NCBI RefSeq assembly: GCF_000340435.2
Contig: NZ_CP011883.2
Coordinates: 3,580,687 to 3,644,686 of the forward strand
Origin: Mycobacterium haemophilum DSM 44634
GTDB lineage: Bacteria; Actinomycetota; Actinomycetes; Mycobacteriales; Mycobacteriaceae
Direction of reading: 5' to 3'
Length of the DNA stretch: 64,000 nucleotides
Program-made: the position numbers and the translations under genes
The notes under the pieces: model-generated
What the model was told of the DNA's origin: nothing
Database searches by the model: none
What the model saw: the letters and a program-made list of their open reading frames with translations, nothing else
Shown here: positions 23,028 through 30,702 of the stretch, piece after piece
Numbering within the stretch: position 1 is the stretch's first letter
Layout of the letters: every line of letters starts with the position of its first letter

Positions 23028-24539
23028 ATGGCGCTGTTTATCAGCTACTCGAGCCAGGACAGGCTAACGGTGGACGCCCTCACGACCGCACTTCGGCGGG
23101 GCCAACAACAGGTTTGGTTCGACCAGGAGCTGGGCGGTGGCGACGCCTGGTGGAGCAAGATCCTCGAGCAGATCCGGTCGTGCGACGTGTTCATCGTCGC
23201 ACTGTCAAGTAACTGGCTACAGTCCAAGCCCAGTCAGGCTGAGTTGCGCTATGCGCAGGCTTTGAAGCGGCCAATCCTTCCCGTTCGGATCGGTGCGGTC
23301 GACAGCATGCGCGTGAATCCCCTTGCCACGTTGCAGATCATCGACTACACGAACCCCACCGTTGACGCCGGCATTCAATTGGTGACCGCGGTGCACGCGC
23401 TGCGTGCCACCCCGGTGCCGTTACCGGACCCGCTGCCCGACGAGCCGCCGGTGCCTTTTGGCTATATCACGCGGTTGGGCAACACCCTGGCGGAAAAAGA
23501 ACTCAGCCCCCAGCAGCAGATTCAACTGCTGGTCGAACTCAAGGCCGGACTTGCTGAGGACGGCGACGACCCCAGCGCCCGAAGCGATATCGGTCAACTC
23601 CTGCGCATGCTGCGCCTCCGACACGACGTGACCTATCGCACCCGAAACGAGATCGACCAAGTGTTGGCGTCCATCGAGTCAGCCGAAACGGCCGATGCCA
23701 AGGCGCAACCGCAGCCAGCAAAGACTGCCGACGAGGGCCCTACCCAACCCGGAGGCAGGTCGCAGCATGTTAGCGGCCCGGTGCCGTCGGCGCCTCACGC
23801 GCCGGCTGCCGGTGCCAGCGGTACCGCGTCCAACAAGCGGTTGTTGATTATCGGAGGGGCCGTCCTAGCCGCCGTTGTTGCGATCGTGGTGGCGGTTGTG
23901 TTCGTCACTCAAGGATCGTCCCCCAAGAAGCCGTCGACGTCGGCCAGCGCACATTCCGCACCGGCGGCACCGGTAGCTCCCGGTCGCCTGGAATCGATTC
24001 TTCTTCCGCCAAACGACGTCGCCGCCATTATGGGCGTCGCATCCATGGAAATCGCCAACCAGACCCAGCAGCTGCGCGCGCCCGCCGGGACTTTGTCAAA
24101 CCTGGACTGCCTCGGCGCGTTCGAACCCATCCAAGACCCGATCTATGCGGGCAGCGGCGACAAAGGTGTGCGCGGCCAGCAGTTGCACGCGGCGGACAAC
24201 ACCCTCCGGGTCTACGAGGCCGCGGTTGGCTTTTCGAACGCCGAAAAGGCCAAGGCGTTCGTGGCGAAGCAAGCTGAGCAATGGAAGACGTGCGCCGGCC
24301 AAGCCGTGACGCTAACCACCGAACAGGGCCGAGAATTTCACTGGACGTTCGGTGACCTCACGGGGACTCCCCCCACGATTACTCAGGTTCGCATGCCCGG
24401 CGATCCCAGTCGGCCCTCCTGCCAACGCGTGCTGAGCGCGGTGTCCGACGTTGTCTTCGACGTCGAGGCGTGCGCTGTGAATGTCGCCGACCAAGGCAGC
24501 CAGATCGTCCAAAAGATGGCCGCCAACGTCAGGCAATAG
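23028..24539 (+). CDS. TIR-domain membrane protein with extracellular PknH-type sensor domain
   Basis: A 503-residue protein of three parts. Residues 1-125 are a TIR domain (F-I-S-Y-S-S-Q-D, V-W-F-D-Q-E-L-G-G-G-D-A-W, C-D-V-F-I-V-A-L-S); Glu72 in P-S-Q-A-E-L-R-Y-A is placed where NAD-cleaving TIR enzymes have their catalytic Glu. A helical segment (about 140-220) and a Pro/Ala-rich linker lead to one transmembrane helix (271-293). Residues 320-503 resemble the PknH extracellular sensor fold, with four Cys (361, 422, 465, 482) spaced for two disulfides. The ATG is preceded by GAGGAGAG. A TIR domain in place of the usual Ser/Thr kinase suggests an envelope signal coupled to NAD cleavage or TIR signalling, which is inference. 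Confidence 0.85.
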   Translation: MALFISYSSQDRLTVDALTTALRRGQQQVWFDQELGGGDAWWSKILEQIRSCDVFIVALSSNWLQSKPSQAELRYAQALKRPILPVRIGAVDSMRVNPLATLQIIDYTNPTVDAGIQLVTAVHALRATPVPLPDPLPDEPPVPFGYITRLGNTLAEKELSPQQQIQLLVELKAGLAEDGDDPSARSDIGQLLRMLRLRHDVTYRTRNEIDQVLASIESAETADAKAQPQPAKTADEGPTQPGGRSQHVSGPVPSAPHAPAAGASGTASNKRLLIIGGAVLAAVVAIVVAVVFVTQGSSPKKPSTSASAHSAPAAPVAPGRLESILLPPNDVAAIMGVASMEIANQTQQLRAPAGTLSNLDCLGAFEPIQDPIYAGSGDKGVRGQQLHAADNTLRVYEAAVGFSNAEKAKAFVAKQAEQWKTCAGQAVTLTTEQGREFHWTFGDLTGTPPTITQVRMPGDPSRPSCQRVLSAVSDVVFDVEACAVNVADQGSQIVQKMAANVRQ

Positions 24540-24578
24540 CGCGGCCCCGCCCGCGCGCAACGGATCCATGACATGGAG

Positions 24579-24628
24579 CGGCCCCCGAGCATGCGCCTGG
24601 TTGGACAAGACCGGAAGCTCGGGGGCCG
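24579..24628. terminator. Strong bidirectional hairpin terminator
   Basis: A perfect 12-base stem (CGGCCCCCGAGC and GCTCGGGGGCCG, 26-base loop) lies 39 bases after the TIR gene, between it and the converging aminotransferase gene. Mycobacterial intrinsic terminators commonly lack a U-tract, and this GC-rich stem in a convergent gap fits that type. Confidence 0.7.
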
Positions 24629-24802
24629 GGTGACTGCGGGGAATTCGCCAGCGCGTTGACGCCAGCTCTTCGGAAGCCAATGCAGCTAGCGCGCAGCCAC
24701 CTCACATGTCCATGAAGCAATCAATTTCGCGGACCACCTCCTTCCTTGTGTACGGCCGACCGTACCCGCACTCCGGTCTGCCCACAACAGAATTTGACCG
24801 CC

Positions 24803-25684
24803 TCAGCGGTCGCTGACGATGGCGGCATCGACGAGTTCGACGAATGCTGCAGCCATTGGGGAGCGAAGCAGTCGTCGGCCGTCAAGGGTGTGCACGCGGG
24901 CGGCCAAGGTCATACTTGATATCAACCAGATCCCCTGTGCCCCATGGAGGTCGGCGATCCGCAACGCTCGGTAGTCACAGTCGTACCCCTTGGCGCGGGC
25001 CACCTCGAAGAGGGCCTGTTGGGTGGTACCACGCAGGATCGGATACCACGGCGGCGGCGTCAGCAGGCAGAGGTTATCGTCCGTCCCGCCTTCGGAATTC
25101 GTGGCGATCACCACCGTCGAGCGCGGGCCTTCCAGGATGTAGCCGTCCGAGCTAACGAAAATAACGTCACCGGCGTCCTGCCGGGCGGCGTGCCGCAGGG
25201 CAGCCATGTTCACTGCGTACGACAGTGTTTTGGCGCTGGCCAGCAGCCAAGGCGTGGCGCCGGCACCGGTGGCAGGCAGCCCGCGGTCCAACGTGACGGC
25301 CGCTAACCCATCGCGCCGCACCGACGCCACCCGGCTGGGGAGAGGGTTAACCATCACGTAGGTCGTCGGCGCTGAGCCGGTCTCCCGGCCACGGCTGTAG
25401 ATCAACCGCAGCGCGCCTTCGTCAGCGGTAGTCGCGGTCCATCGTTGTGCGGCCACGTCGATCGCATGCCGCCAGCGCGGCAGGTCCGGCTCGGGTAGAT
25501 CCATTAATTGCGCCGACTGGGTGAGCCGCTGCAGATGCGGCTCGACCAGACAGGCCCTGCCGTCGCGGACCAGCAGCGTCTCAAAGACGCCGTCACCGCG
25601 AACGGCGGCGAGGTCGTCGGCGTGCAACAGCGGCGTCCCCGGCGTATGGATCTGGCCGTCCAACGTGACGATCACACCCGACAT
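24803..25684 (-). CDS. PLP-dependent class IV aminotransferase (aminodeoxychorismate lyase type, Rv0812)
   Basis: A 293-residue fold-type IV PLP enzyme. Signatures are R-G-D-G-V-F-E-T at about 29-36, the PLP lysine in S-A-K-T-L-S-Y, D-G-Y-I-L-E-G-P-R-S-T-V and the R-G-T-T-Q-Q-A-L loop. The family includes 4-amino-4-deoxychorismate lyase (folate synthesis) and D-amino-acid aminotransferases; both activities have been discussed for Rv0812 and sequence alone does not separate them. No neighbouring folate genes help. Confidence 0.88.
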   Translation of the reverse strand: MSGVIVTLDGQIHTPGTPLLHADDLAAVRGDGVFETLLVRDGRACLVEPHLQRLTQSAQLMDLPEPDLPRWRHAIDVAAQRWTATTADEGALRLIYSRGRETGSAPTTYVMVNPLPSRVASVRRDGLAAVTLDRGLPATGAGATPWLLASAKTLSYAVNMAALRHAARQDAGDVIFVSSDGYILEGPRSTVVIATNSEGGTDDNLCLLTPPPWYPILRGTTQQALFEVARAKGYDCDYRALRIADLHGAQGIWLISSMTLAARVHTLDGRRLLRSPMAAAFVELVDAAIVSDR

Positions 25685-25792
25685 GAAAAAGGAGCCTAAA
25701 TGGCCCGCGCCGCGAACGCGCGGCTGGACGCACGTTCGTCGACCAATGTGCGGCTGGCTTCACGCTCGCCGGCCGGTCCGTAGAGTTGACGT

Positions 25793-25849
25793 GTGAACCG
25801 CGCCGGCGACGATGCAAAGCGAAGCGATGAGGAGGAGCGGCGCACGTGA
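25793..25849 (+). repeat. MIRU element
   Basis: A 57-base MIRU (TGAACCGCGCCGGCGACGAT at its left end, then GAAGCGATGAGGAGGAGCGG, then CGCACGTGA) supplies the GTG start of the YgfZ gene at its right end and a TGA at its left end. It shares the core with the elements at 19695 and 17104. The internal GAGGAGGAG also serves as a ribosome-binding site. Confidence 0.88.
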
Positions 25850-26946
25850 CTGCAGTCCCTGCACCCGATCTCGGACCCGACGCGGGCGCGATCTGGCACT
25901 TCGGCGATCCGCTGGGCGAACAGCGGGCGGCCGAAACCGATGCTGTGCTGATAGACCGCTCACACCGAGCGGTACTCACGTTGACCGGTAGCGACCGGCA
26001 GACGTGGCTGCACAACATCTCCACCCAACATGTCAGCGAACTCCCCGACGGTGCCAGCACGCAGAATCTCAGCCTTGACGGCCAAGGCCGGGTTGAGGAC
26101 CACTGGATCCAGACCGAGCTGGCGGGCACCACTTATCTCGATACCGAACCCTGGCGGGGTGAGCCACTGCTGGAGTACCTGCGCAAGATGGTGTTCTGGT
26201 CCGAGGTAACCCCGGGCAGCGCCGAGATGGCCGTGCTGTCGCTGCTGGGTCCGCGACTGACGGAGCAGGCGGTGCTCGATGCGCTTCACCTGGATGCGCT
26301 GCCCGCCGAGCCGACGGCGGTTCCGCTGGCTGGCGGGGGCTTCGTGCGCCGGATGCGCGGCACCGCTGCCGACCACATCGAACTGGACCTGCTGGTACCG
26401 CGACGTGAGTCGGCCGACTGGCAGCGCCGGCTGGCGGGAGCGGGCGTCCGGCAGGCCGGGGTGTGGGCCTATGAAGCCCACCGCGTGGCAGCACTGCGCC
26501 CGCGGCTCGGCGTCGACACCGATCAGCGCACCATCCCGCACGAAGTGGGTTGGATCGGTGGTCCCGGCGAAGGTGCCGTCCATCTGGACAAAGGCTGCTA
26601 TCGCGGCCAAGAGACCGTCGCACGGGTGCACAACTTGGGTAAACCGCCTCGGATGCTGGTGTTGTTGCATCTGGACGGCTCGGTGGAACGGCCCTCGACG
26701 GGCGATGCGGTGCTGGCCAGCGGTCGCGCCGTCGGACGCCTCGGAACCGTCGTCGAGCATGTGGACCTGGGCCCGGTGGCGCTGGCGCTGCTGAAGCGCG
26801 GGCTGCCGGCCGACACCGAACTGGTTATCGGACCGGAAGACGCGGAAGGCGGGTCGGTCGCGGCGGTGATCGACGCCGACTCGCTGCCAGCCGCCGACGA
26901 GGTAGGCGCGGGACGACTGGCCGTCGAGCGGTTACGCGGGCGGTGA
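25846..26946 (+). CDS. ygfZ: YgfZ/GcvT-family folate-binding protein (Rv0811c-type)
   Basis: A 366-residue protein of the YgfZ family, which uses tetrahydrofolate to support assembly or repair of certain iron-sulfur enzymes such as MiaB. The family motif K-G-C-Y-x-G-Q-E-x is present as K-G-C-Y-R-G-Q-E-T near residue 248, with its essential Cys. N-terminal GcvT-type strands (R-A-V-L-T-L-T-G-S-D-R-Q-T-W-L-H-N) are also clear. The GTG is part of the MIRU. Confidence 0.9.
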   Translation: MTAVPAPDLGPDAGAIWHFGDPLGEQRAAETDAVLIDRSHRAVLTLTGSDRQTWLHNISTQHVSELPDGASTQNLSLDGQGRVEDHWIQTELAGTTYLDTEPWRGEPLLEYLRKMVFWSEVTPGSAEMAVLSLLGPRLTEQAVLDALHLDALPAEPTAVPLAGGGFVRRMRGTAADHIELDLLVPRRESADWQRRLAGAGVRQAGVWAYEAHRVAALRPRLGVDTDQRTIPHEVGWIGGPGEGAVHLDKGCYRGQETVARVHNLGKPPRMLVLLHLDGSVERPSTGDAVLASGRAVGRLGTVVEHVDLGPVALALLKRGLPADTELVIGPEDAEGGSVAAVIDADSLPAADEVGAGRLAVERLRGR

Positions 26947-27050
26947 GCCAAGGACTACAGTTGAGGCGTCCGCCACAGCGGGGAGGGGGGCCGACGCGCT
27001 GCCGCACGGCACGGTAAGCTGTCGGCAGGACAATAACGACACTAAGAGAT

Positions 27051-27079
27051 CGGAGCCGCCTACTCGTTAGGCCGCTCCG
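27051..27079 (+). promoter_or_regulatory. Hairpin in the 5' leader of the DUF3073 gene
   Basis: CGGAGC pairs with GCTCCG, and after one C-C mismatch GCCTA pairs with TAGGC, closing a five-base loop CTCGT: an 11-bp interrupted stem ending 23 bases before the start codon. A short GGGGG-TTC-CCCC fold overlaps the ribosome site itself. Both could limit translation of the gene. No known riboswitch class is recognised. Confidence 0.45.
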
Positions 27080-27102
27080 TTATTTCGCGAGGGGGTTCCC
27101 CC

Positions 27103-27294
27103 ATGGGCCGCGGCCGTGCTAAGGCAAAGCAGACCAAGGTTGCTCGAGAACTTAAATACAGCTCCCCGCAGACCGACTTCCAGCGGCTTCAGCGCGAGCT
27201 ATCAGGGACGGGTGCCGTCGACCCCGGCCGACTGGACGGAGACGACCGGTTGAGTGACGAGTCATGGGACGACGAGGACGCCTGGCGCCGCTAG
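27103..27294 (+). CDS. DUF3073 small protein (Rv0810c-type)
   Basis: A 63-residue protein with a basic N terminus (M-G-R-G-R-A-K-A-K-Q-T-K-V-A-R-E-L-K-Y) and an acidic C terminus (S-D-E-S-W-D-D-E-D-A-W). It is the conserved actinobacterial DUF3073 protein. Basic N terminus and small size suggest nucleic-acid or ribosome association, but no function is established. It is convergent with purM across a terminator. Confidence 0.93.
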   Translation: MGRGRAKAKQTKVARELKYSSPQTDFQRLQRELSGTGAVDPGRLDGDDRLSDESWDDEDAWRR

Positions 27295-27350
27295 CCTTAT
27301 TGAGCGAGCTTTATTGAGTAGTGACCCGCTGCTAGAACTTCCAACTCCGT

Positions 27351-27377
27351 CGTGCCGATGCATTCCGCATCGGCACG
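27351..27377. terminator. Perfect hairpin terminator between DUF3073 gene and purM
   Basis: An 11-base perfect stem CGTGCCGATGC/GCATCGGCACG with loop ATTCC, followed by TTGTTAG, lies in the 110-base gap between two converging genes. It should terminate transcription from both sides. Confidence 0.85.
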
Positions 27378-27404
27378 TTGTTAGTTCGAGTTAGGCGTAG
27401 TTCC

Positions 27405-28499
27405 TTAGAATCTCGGGTGTTGCCCGACCAGTTTTGCCCGCGGGCCTTCTTTGCCACCTTTGCAGACGGTTCCCAGTACCCAGCAGTCCAAGTGCCGTGC
27501 GGTCAGTATGGCCAAGGCACGGTCGGTGTCTTCAGGCGCGACCACGGCGATCATGCCGACGCCCATGTTGAATGTCTTTTCCATCTCCTCACGCGCGACC
27601 CGTCCACGCTGAGCGATCATGGCGAAGACCGGTGCGGGTGTCCACGTGCCGCGGTCGACTTCGGCGACCAGCCCGTGCGGGATGACGCGTTGCAGATTGC
27701 CGGCCAGCCCGCCGCCGGTGACGTGGCAGAACGTGCGGACATGGGTTTCGGCGGCCAATGCCAGACAGTCTTTGGCGTAGATGCGGGTGGGCTCCAATAG
27801 CTCCTCACCCAGGGTGCGACCGAACTCCTCCACATAACCGGCCAGGTTCATCCGATCGATCTCCAGTAGGACCGCGCGGGCCAGCGAGTATCCGTTGGAA
27901 TGCAGACCCGAAGACCCCAGCGCGATGATTACGTCACCGGGTTTGACACGGTCTGGCCCCAGAATGTCGTCGGCCTCTACAACACCGACACCGGTCGCCG
28001 AGATGTCGTAGTGGTCGGCTTCCATCAGACCGGGGTGTTCGGCGGTCTCGCCACCCAACAGCGCACAGCCCGCGAGCATGCACCCCTCGGCGATACCGCC
28101 GACGATCGCGCTCAGTCGTTCTGGCACCGTTCGGCCGACGGCAATGTAGTCCTGCAGCAACAGCGGCTCGGCGCCGCAGACCACCAGGTCGTCGACCACC
28201 ATCGCCACCAGGTCGAGGCCAACGGTGTCGTGCTTGTCCATCGCCTGAGCGACTGCCAGCTTGGTACCAACACCGTCGGTGGAGGCCGCCAGCACCGGTT
28301 CGCGGTAGCCGCCCCGCAGAGCGAACAATCCAGCGAATCCGCCTAGTCCGCCGCGCACCTCGGGCCTGGTGGCCTTAACGGCCATCGGCTTGAACAACTC
28401 GACCGCGCGGTCACCGGCTTCAATGTCCACCCCTGCCGACGCATAGGTGATTCCGTGACTGCCCGGCTGGCTTCCGGGGCTATTTCCGGGATCCGTCAT
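27405..28499 (-). CDS. purM: Phosphoribosylformylglycinamidine cyclo-ligase
   Basis: A 364-residue AIR synthetase, step five of purine synthesis. Motifs include Y-A-S-A-G-V-D-I-E-A-G, S-T-D-G-V-G-T-K-L near residue 74, D-L-V-A-M-V-V-D-D, G-G-E-T-A-E-H-P-G and H-V-T-G-G-G-L-A-G-N. The gene order purF-purM with a 90-base gap is the usual mycobacterial operon. Confidence 0.97.
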   Translation of the reverse strand: MTDPGNSPGSQPGSHGITYASAGVDIEAGDRAVELFKPMAVKATRPEVRGGLGGFAGLFALRGGYREPVLAASTDGVGTKLAVAQAMDKHDTVGLDLVAMVVDDLVVCGAEPLLLQDYIAVGRTVPERLSAIVGGIAEGCMLAGCALLGGETAEHPGLMEADHYDISATGVGVVEADDILGPDRVKPGDVIIALGSSGLHSNGYSLARAVLLEIDRMNLAGYVEEFGRTLGEELLEPTRIYAKDCLALAAETHVRTFCHVTGGGLAGNLQRVIPHGLVAEVDRGTWTPAPVFAMIAQRGRVAREEMEKTFNMGVGMIAVVAPEDTDRALAILTARHLDCWVLGTVCKGGKEGPRAKLVGQHPRF

Positions 28500-28589
28500 C
28501 GCGATAAAGGCTACCGGGCGTCGCGCACCGCCGGAATCAGGTACTGCACCTGGACGGTTTGCCCACCAAGCGCCACGTGCTGAAGGCTC

Positions 28590-30155
28590 TTACGTCTGGT
28601 CAGTTCCAAGCGCAATTTTCGTCCGCGCCGACTGGACTTCTGGTACTTCCTGGGCAACCAGATCGTCTAGCCCGGCTCCACGCGCCGCGTTGGCAAGCAT
28701 GTGCTCGATGACGTTTTTGCCCAACGCGGTTTCACTGGGCAGCTCGATCGGGTACCTGCCATCGAAGCAGGCGGAACACAACCGCGAAGCAGGCTGCTCG
28801 GAAGCCGCAATCATGCCCGGCAGCGAGATGTAGCCCAGCGTGTCGGCGCCGATGCCATGCCGTACCGCCTCGAGCATCTCCTCCTCGTCTTCGACGACGT
28901 TAGCGATCAACTCGGCCGGCGATGGGAAGTCGATGCCGTAGAAGCAGGGCCACTTCACCGGCGGTGAAGCGATACGCACGTGCAGCTCGACGGCACCGGC
29001 CTCGCGCAGCATCCGCACCAGCGCGCGCTGGGTGTTCCCCCGCACAATCGAGTCATCGACAACAATCAGCCGCTTGCCGCGGATCACCTCTTTGAGCGGA
29101 TTGAGCTTCAACCGGATACCGAGTTGGCGGATAGTTTGCGACGGCTGGATGAAGGTGCGTCCGACGTATGCGTTCTTCATCAGACCCTGCCCGTAAGGGA
29201 TGCCGGACTCCTGCGCGTATCCCACCGCGGCGGGGGTGCCTGATTCCGGCACACCGATCACCAGGTCGGCCTCGACCGGGCATTCGCGGGCGAGTCGACG
29301 GCCGATCTCCACCCGGGTGCCGTGCACCGACCGGCCGGCCAGCGTGCTGTCGGGCCGCGCCAGGTAGACGTATTCGAAGACGCAACCCTTGGGCGTGGGG
29401 TTGGCGAAACGAGTGGACCGCACCCCGTCGGCGTCGATCGCCAGCAGCTCACCCGGTTCGATGTCGCGGACAAACGAGGCGCCGACGATGTCGAGCGCGG
29501 CCGTTTCAGAGGCCACCACCCAGCCGCGATCCAGTCGTCCGAGCGACAGCGGCCGTACCCCATACGGGTCCCGGCAGGCATAGAGGGTGTTTTCGTCCAT
29601 GAATGTCAGGCAGAACGCGCCCCGCACGGTCGGCAGCAGCTCCAGTGCGGCCTGTTCCAGGGTCGAGTCGGCCGCACCGTGGGCTAGCAGCGCGCCCAGG
29701 ATGTCGGAGTCCGTTGTCGCTGGGGCCGGGCAACGTTTTGCGATCAACCCCGCGTCGCGGGCGCGTGCGGCAAGCTCGGCGGTGTTGACCAGGTTTCCGT
29801 TGTGCCCCAACGCAACCCCGGTGCCGGCAGCGGTGTTGCGGAAGACAGGCTGGGCGTTCTCCCAGGTGGTGTCGCCGGTGGTGGAGTAGCGACAGTGCCC
29901 GATGGCAACGTGGCCCTCCATCGCCGCCAACGTCTGCTCATCGAAGACCTGGCTAACTAAGCCAAGGTCTTTGAAGACCAGCACCTGCGACCCATCAGCG
30001 ACAGCGATCCCCGCAGCTTCCTGGCCGCGATGCTGCAACGCGTAGAGGCCGAAATAGGTGAGTTTGGCAACTTGTTCACCCGGGGCCCAAACCCCGAATA
30101 CACCGCACTCTTCGCGGGGCGAGTTGAAGTCCTGCTCGGGTTGCTGGACGGTCAC
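28590..30155 (-). CDS. purF: Amidophosphoribosyltransferase
   Basis: A 521-residue enzyme for the first committed step of purine synthesis. The N-terminal glutaminase Cys is in R-E-E-C-G-V-F-G-V (Cys17), so a 16-residue propeptide is expected to be removed. H-R-G-Q-E-A-A-G-I and G-H-N-G-N-L-V-N are present, and the PRPP loop reads V-V-D-D-S-I-V-R-G-N-T. Cysteines of the B. subtilis-type iron-sulfur cluster appear in the C-terminal part (W-P-C-F-Y-G-I-D and L-C-S-A-C-F-D). Confidence 0.97.
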   Translation of the reverse strand: MTVQQPEQDFNSPREECGVFGVWAPGEQVAKLTYFGLYALQHRGQEAAGIAVADGSQVLVFKDLGLVSQVFDEQTLAAMEGHVAIGHCRYSTTGDTTWENAQPVFRNTAAGTGVALGHNGNLVNTAELAARARDAGLIAKRCPAPATTDSDILGALLAHGAADSTLEQAALELLPTVRGAFCLTFMDENTLYACRDPYGVRPLSLGRLDRGWVVASETAALDIVGASFVRDIEPGELLAIDADGVRSTRFANPTPKGCVFEYVYLARPDSTLAGRSVHGTRVEIGRRLARECPVEADLVIGVPESGTPAAVGYAQESGIPYGQGLMKNAYVGRTFIQPSQTIRQLGIRLKLNPLKEVIRGKRLIVVDDSIVRGNTQRALVRMLREAGAVELHVRIASPPVKWPCFYGIDFPSPAELIANVVEDEEEMLEAVRHGIGADTLGYISLPGMIAASEQPASRLCSACFDGRYPIELPSETALGKNVIEHMLANAARGAGLDDLVAQEVPEVQSARTKIALGTDQT

Positions 30156-30287
30156 GATTTGGCGGCTCCCTGGGGCGCAGTTGGTGACGTAACGGAGTCT
30201 ACGGCCAGCGCGGCCCGGTCGACGAATCTGTGGCGCGTGTCAGGTGCCGGGCAGCTACCCCGACAGCTAAACACACAGTTCAGCCAA

Positions 30288-30683
30288 CTACGTACAGCTG
30301 AGATTAACTAATGGCAGCCACGCCTCGATGTCATGAGCACGCGAGCCGGACATGTGCAGCGCACCGGTCGCCGCCGCCTCCGCTAGCTGCATCAGCCCGG
30401 TAGCAACCAGCAGCCACGTCCGCGGATCGGTCTCGACGACGTTGGGTGGCGTTCCGCGGGTGTGGCTGGGCCCAGAAACACACTGCACCGCCACGTACGG
30501 CGGGATCCGGACCTCGACGCTGGCACCGGGCGCCAACGTCGCCAGGGTGCGCGCAGTGAGCCGAACCGCCGTAGCCACAACGTCCCGGTCGGGCGCCGGC
30601 CGGGTTTTGTCCTCCAGCCAGTCCGCGATGGCAAGGACGGCTTGCCGAGTCTTTGCCGGATCGGCTCTATCACGGGCGGCCAT
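30288..30683 (-). CDS. Sterol-carrier-family protein (Rv0807-type)
   Basis: A 131-residue protein of the bacterial SCP-like family next to purF in mycobacteria. It has V-A-T-A-V-R-L-T-A-R-T-L-A near the middle, V-E-V-R-I-P-P-Y-V-A-V-Q-C and a C-terminal helix with W-L-L-V-A-T-G-L. There is no signal peptide. Ligand and role are unknown. It is divergent from the stand-alone MceA-type gene 19 bases away. Confidence 0.8.
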   Translation of the reverse strand: MAARDRADPAKTRQAVLAIADWLEDKTRPAPDRDVVATAVRLTARTLATLAPGASVEVRIPPYVAVQCVSGPSHTRGTPPNVVETDPRTWLLVATGLMQLAEAAATGALHMSGSRAHDIEAWLPLVNLSCT

Positions 30684-30702
30684 AGCCTAGGGTCTCAGAA
30701 TC

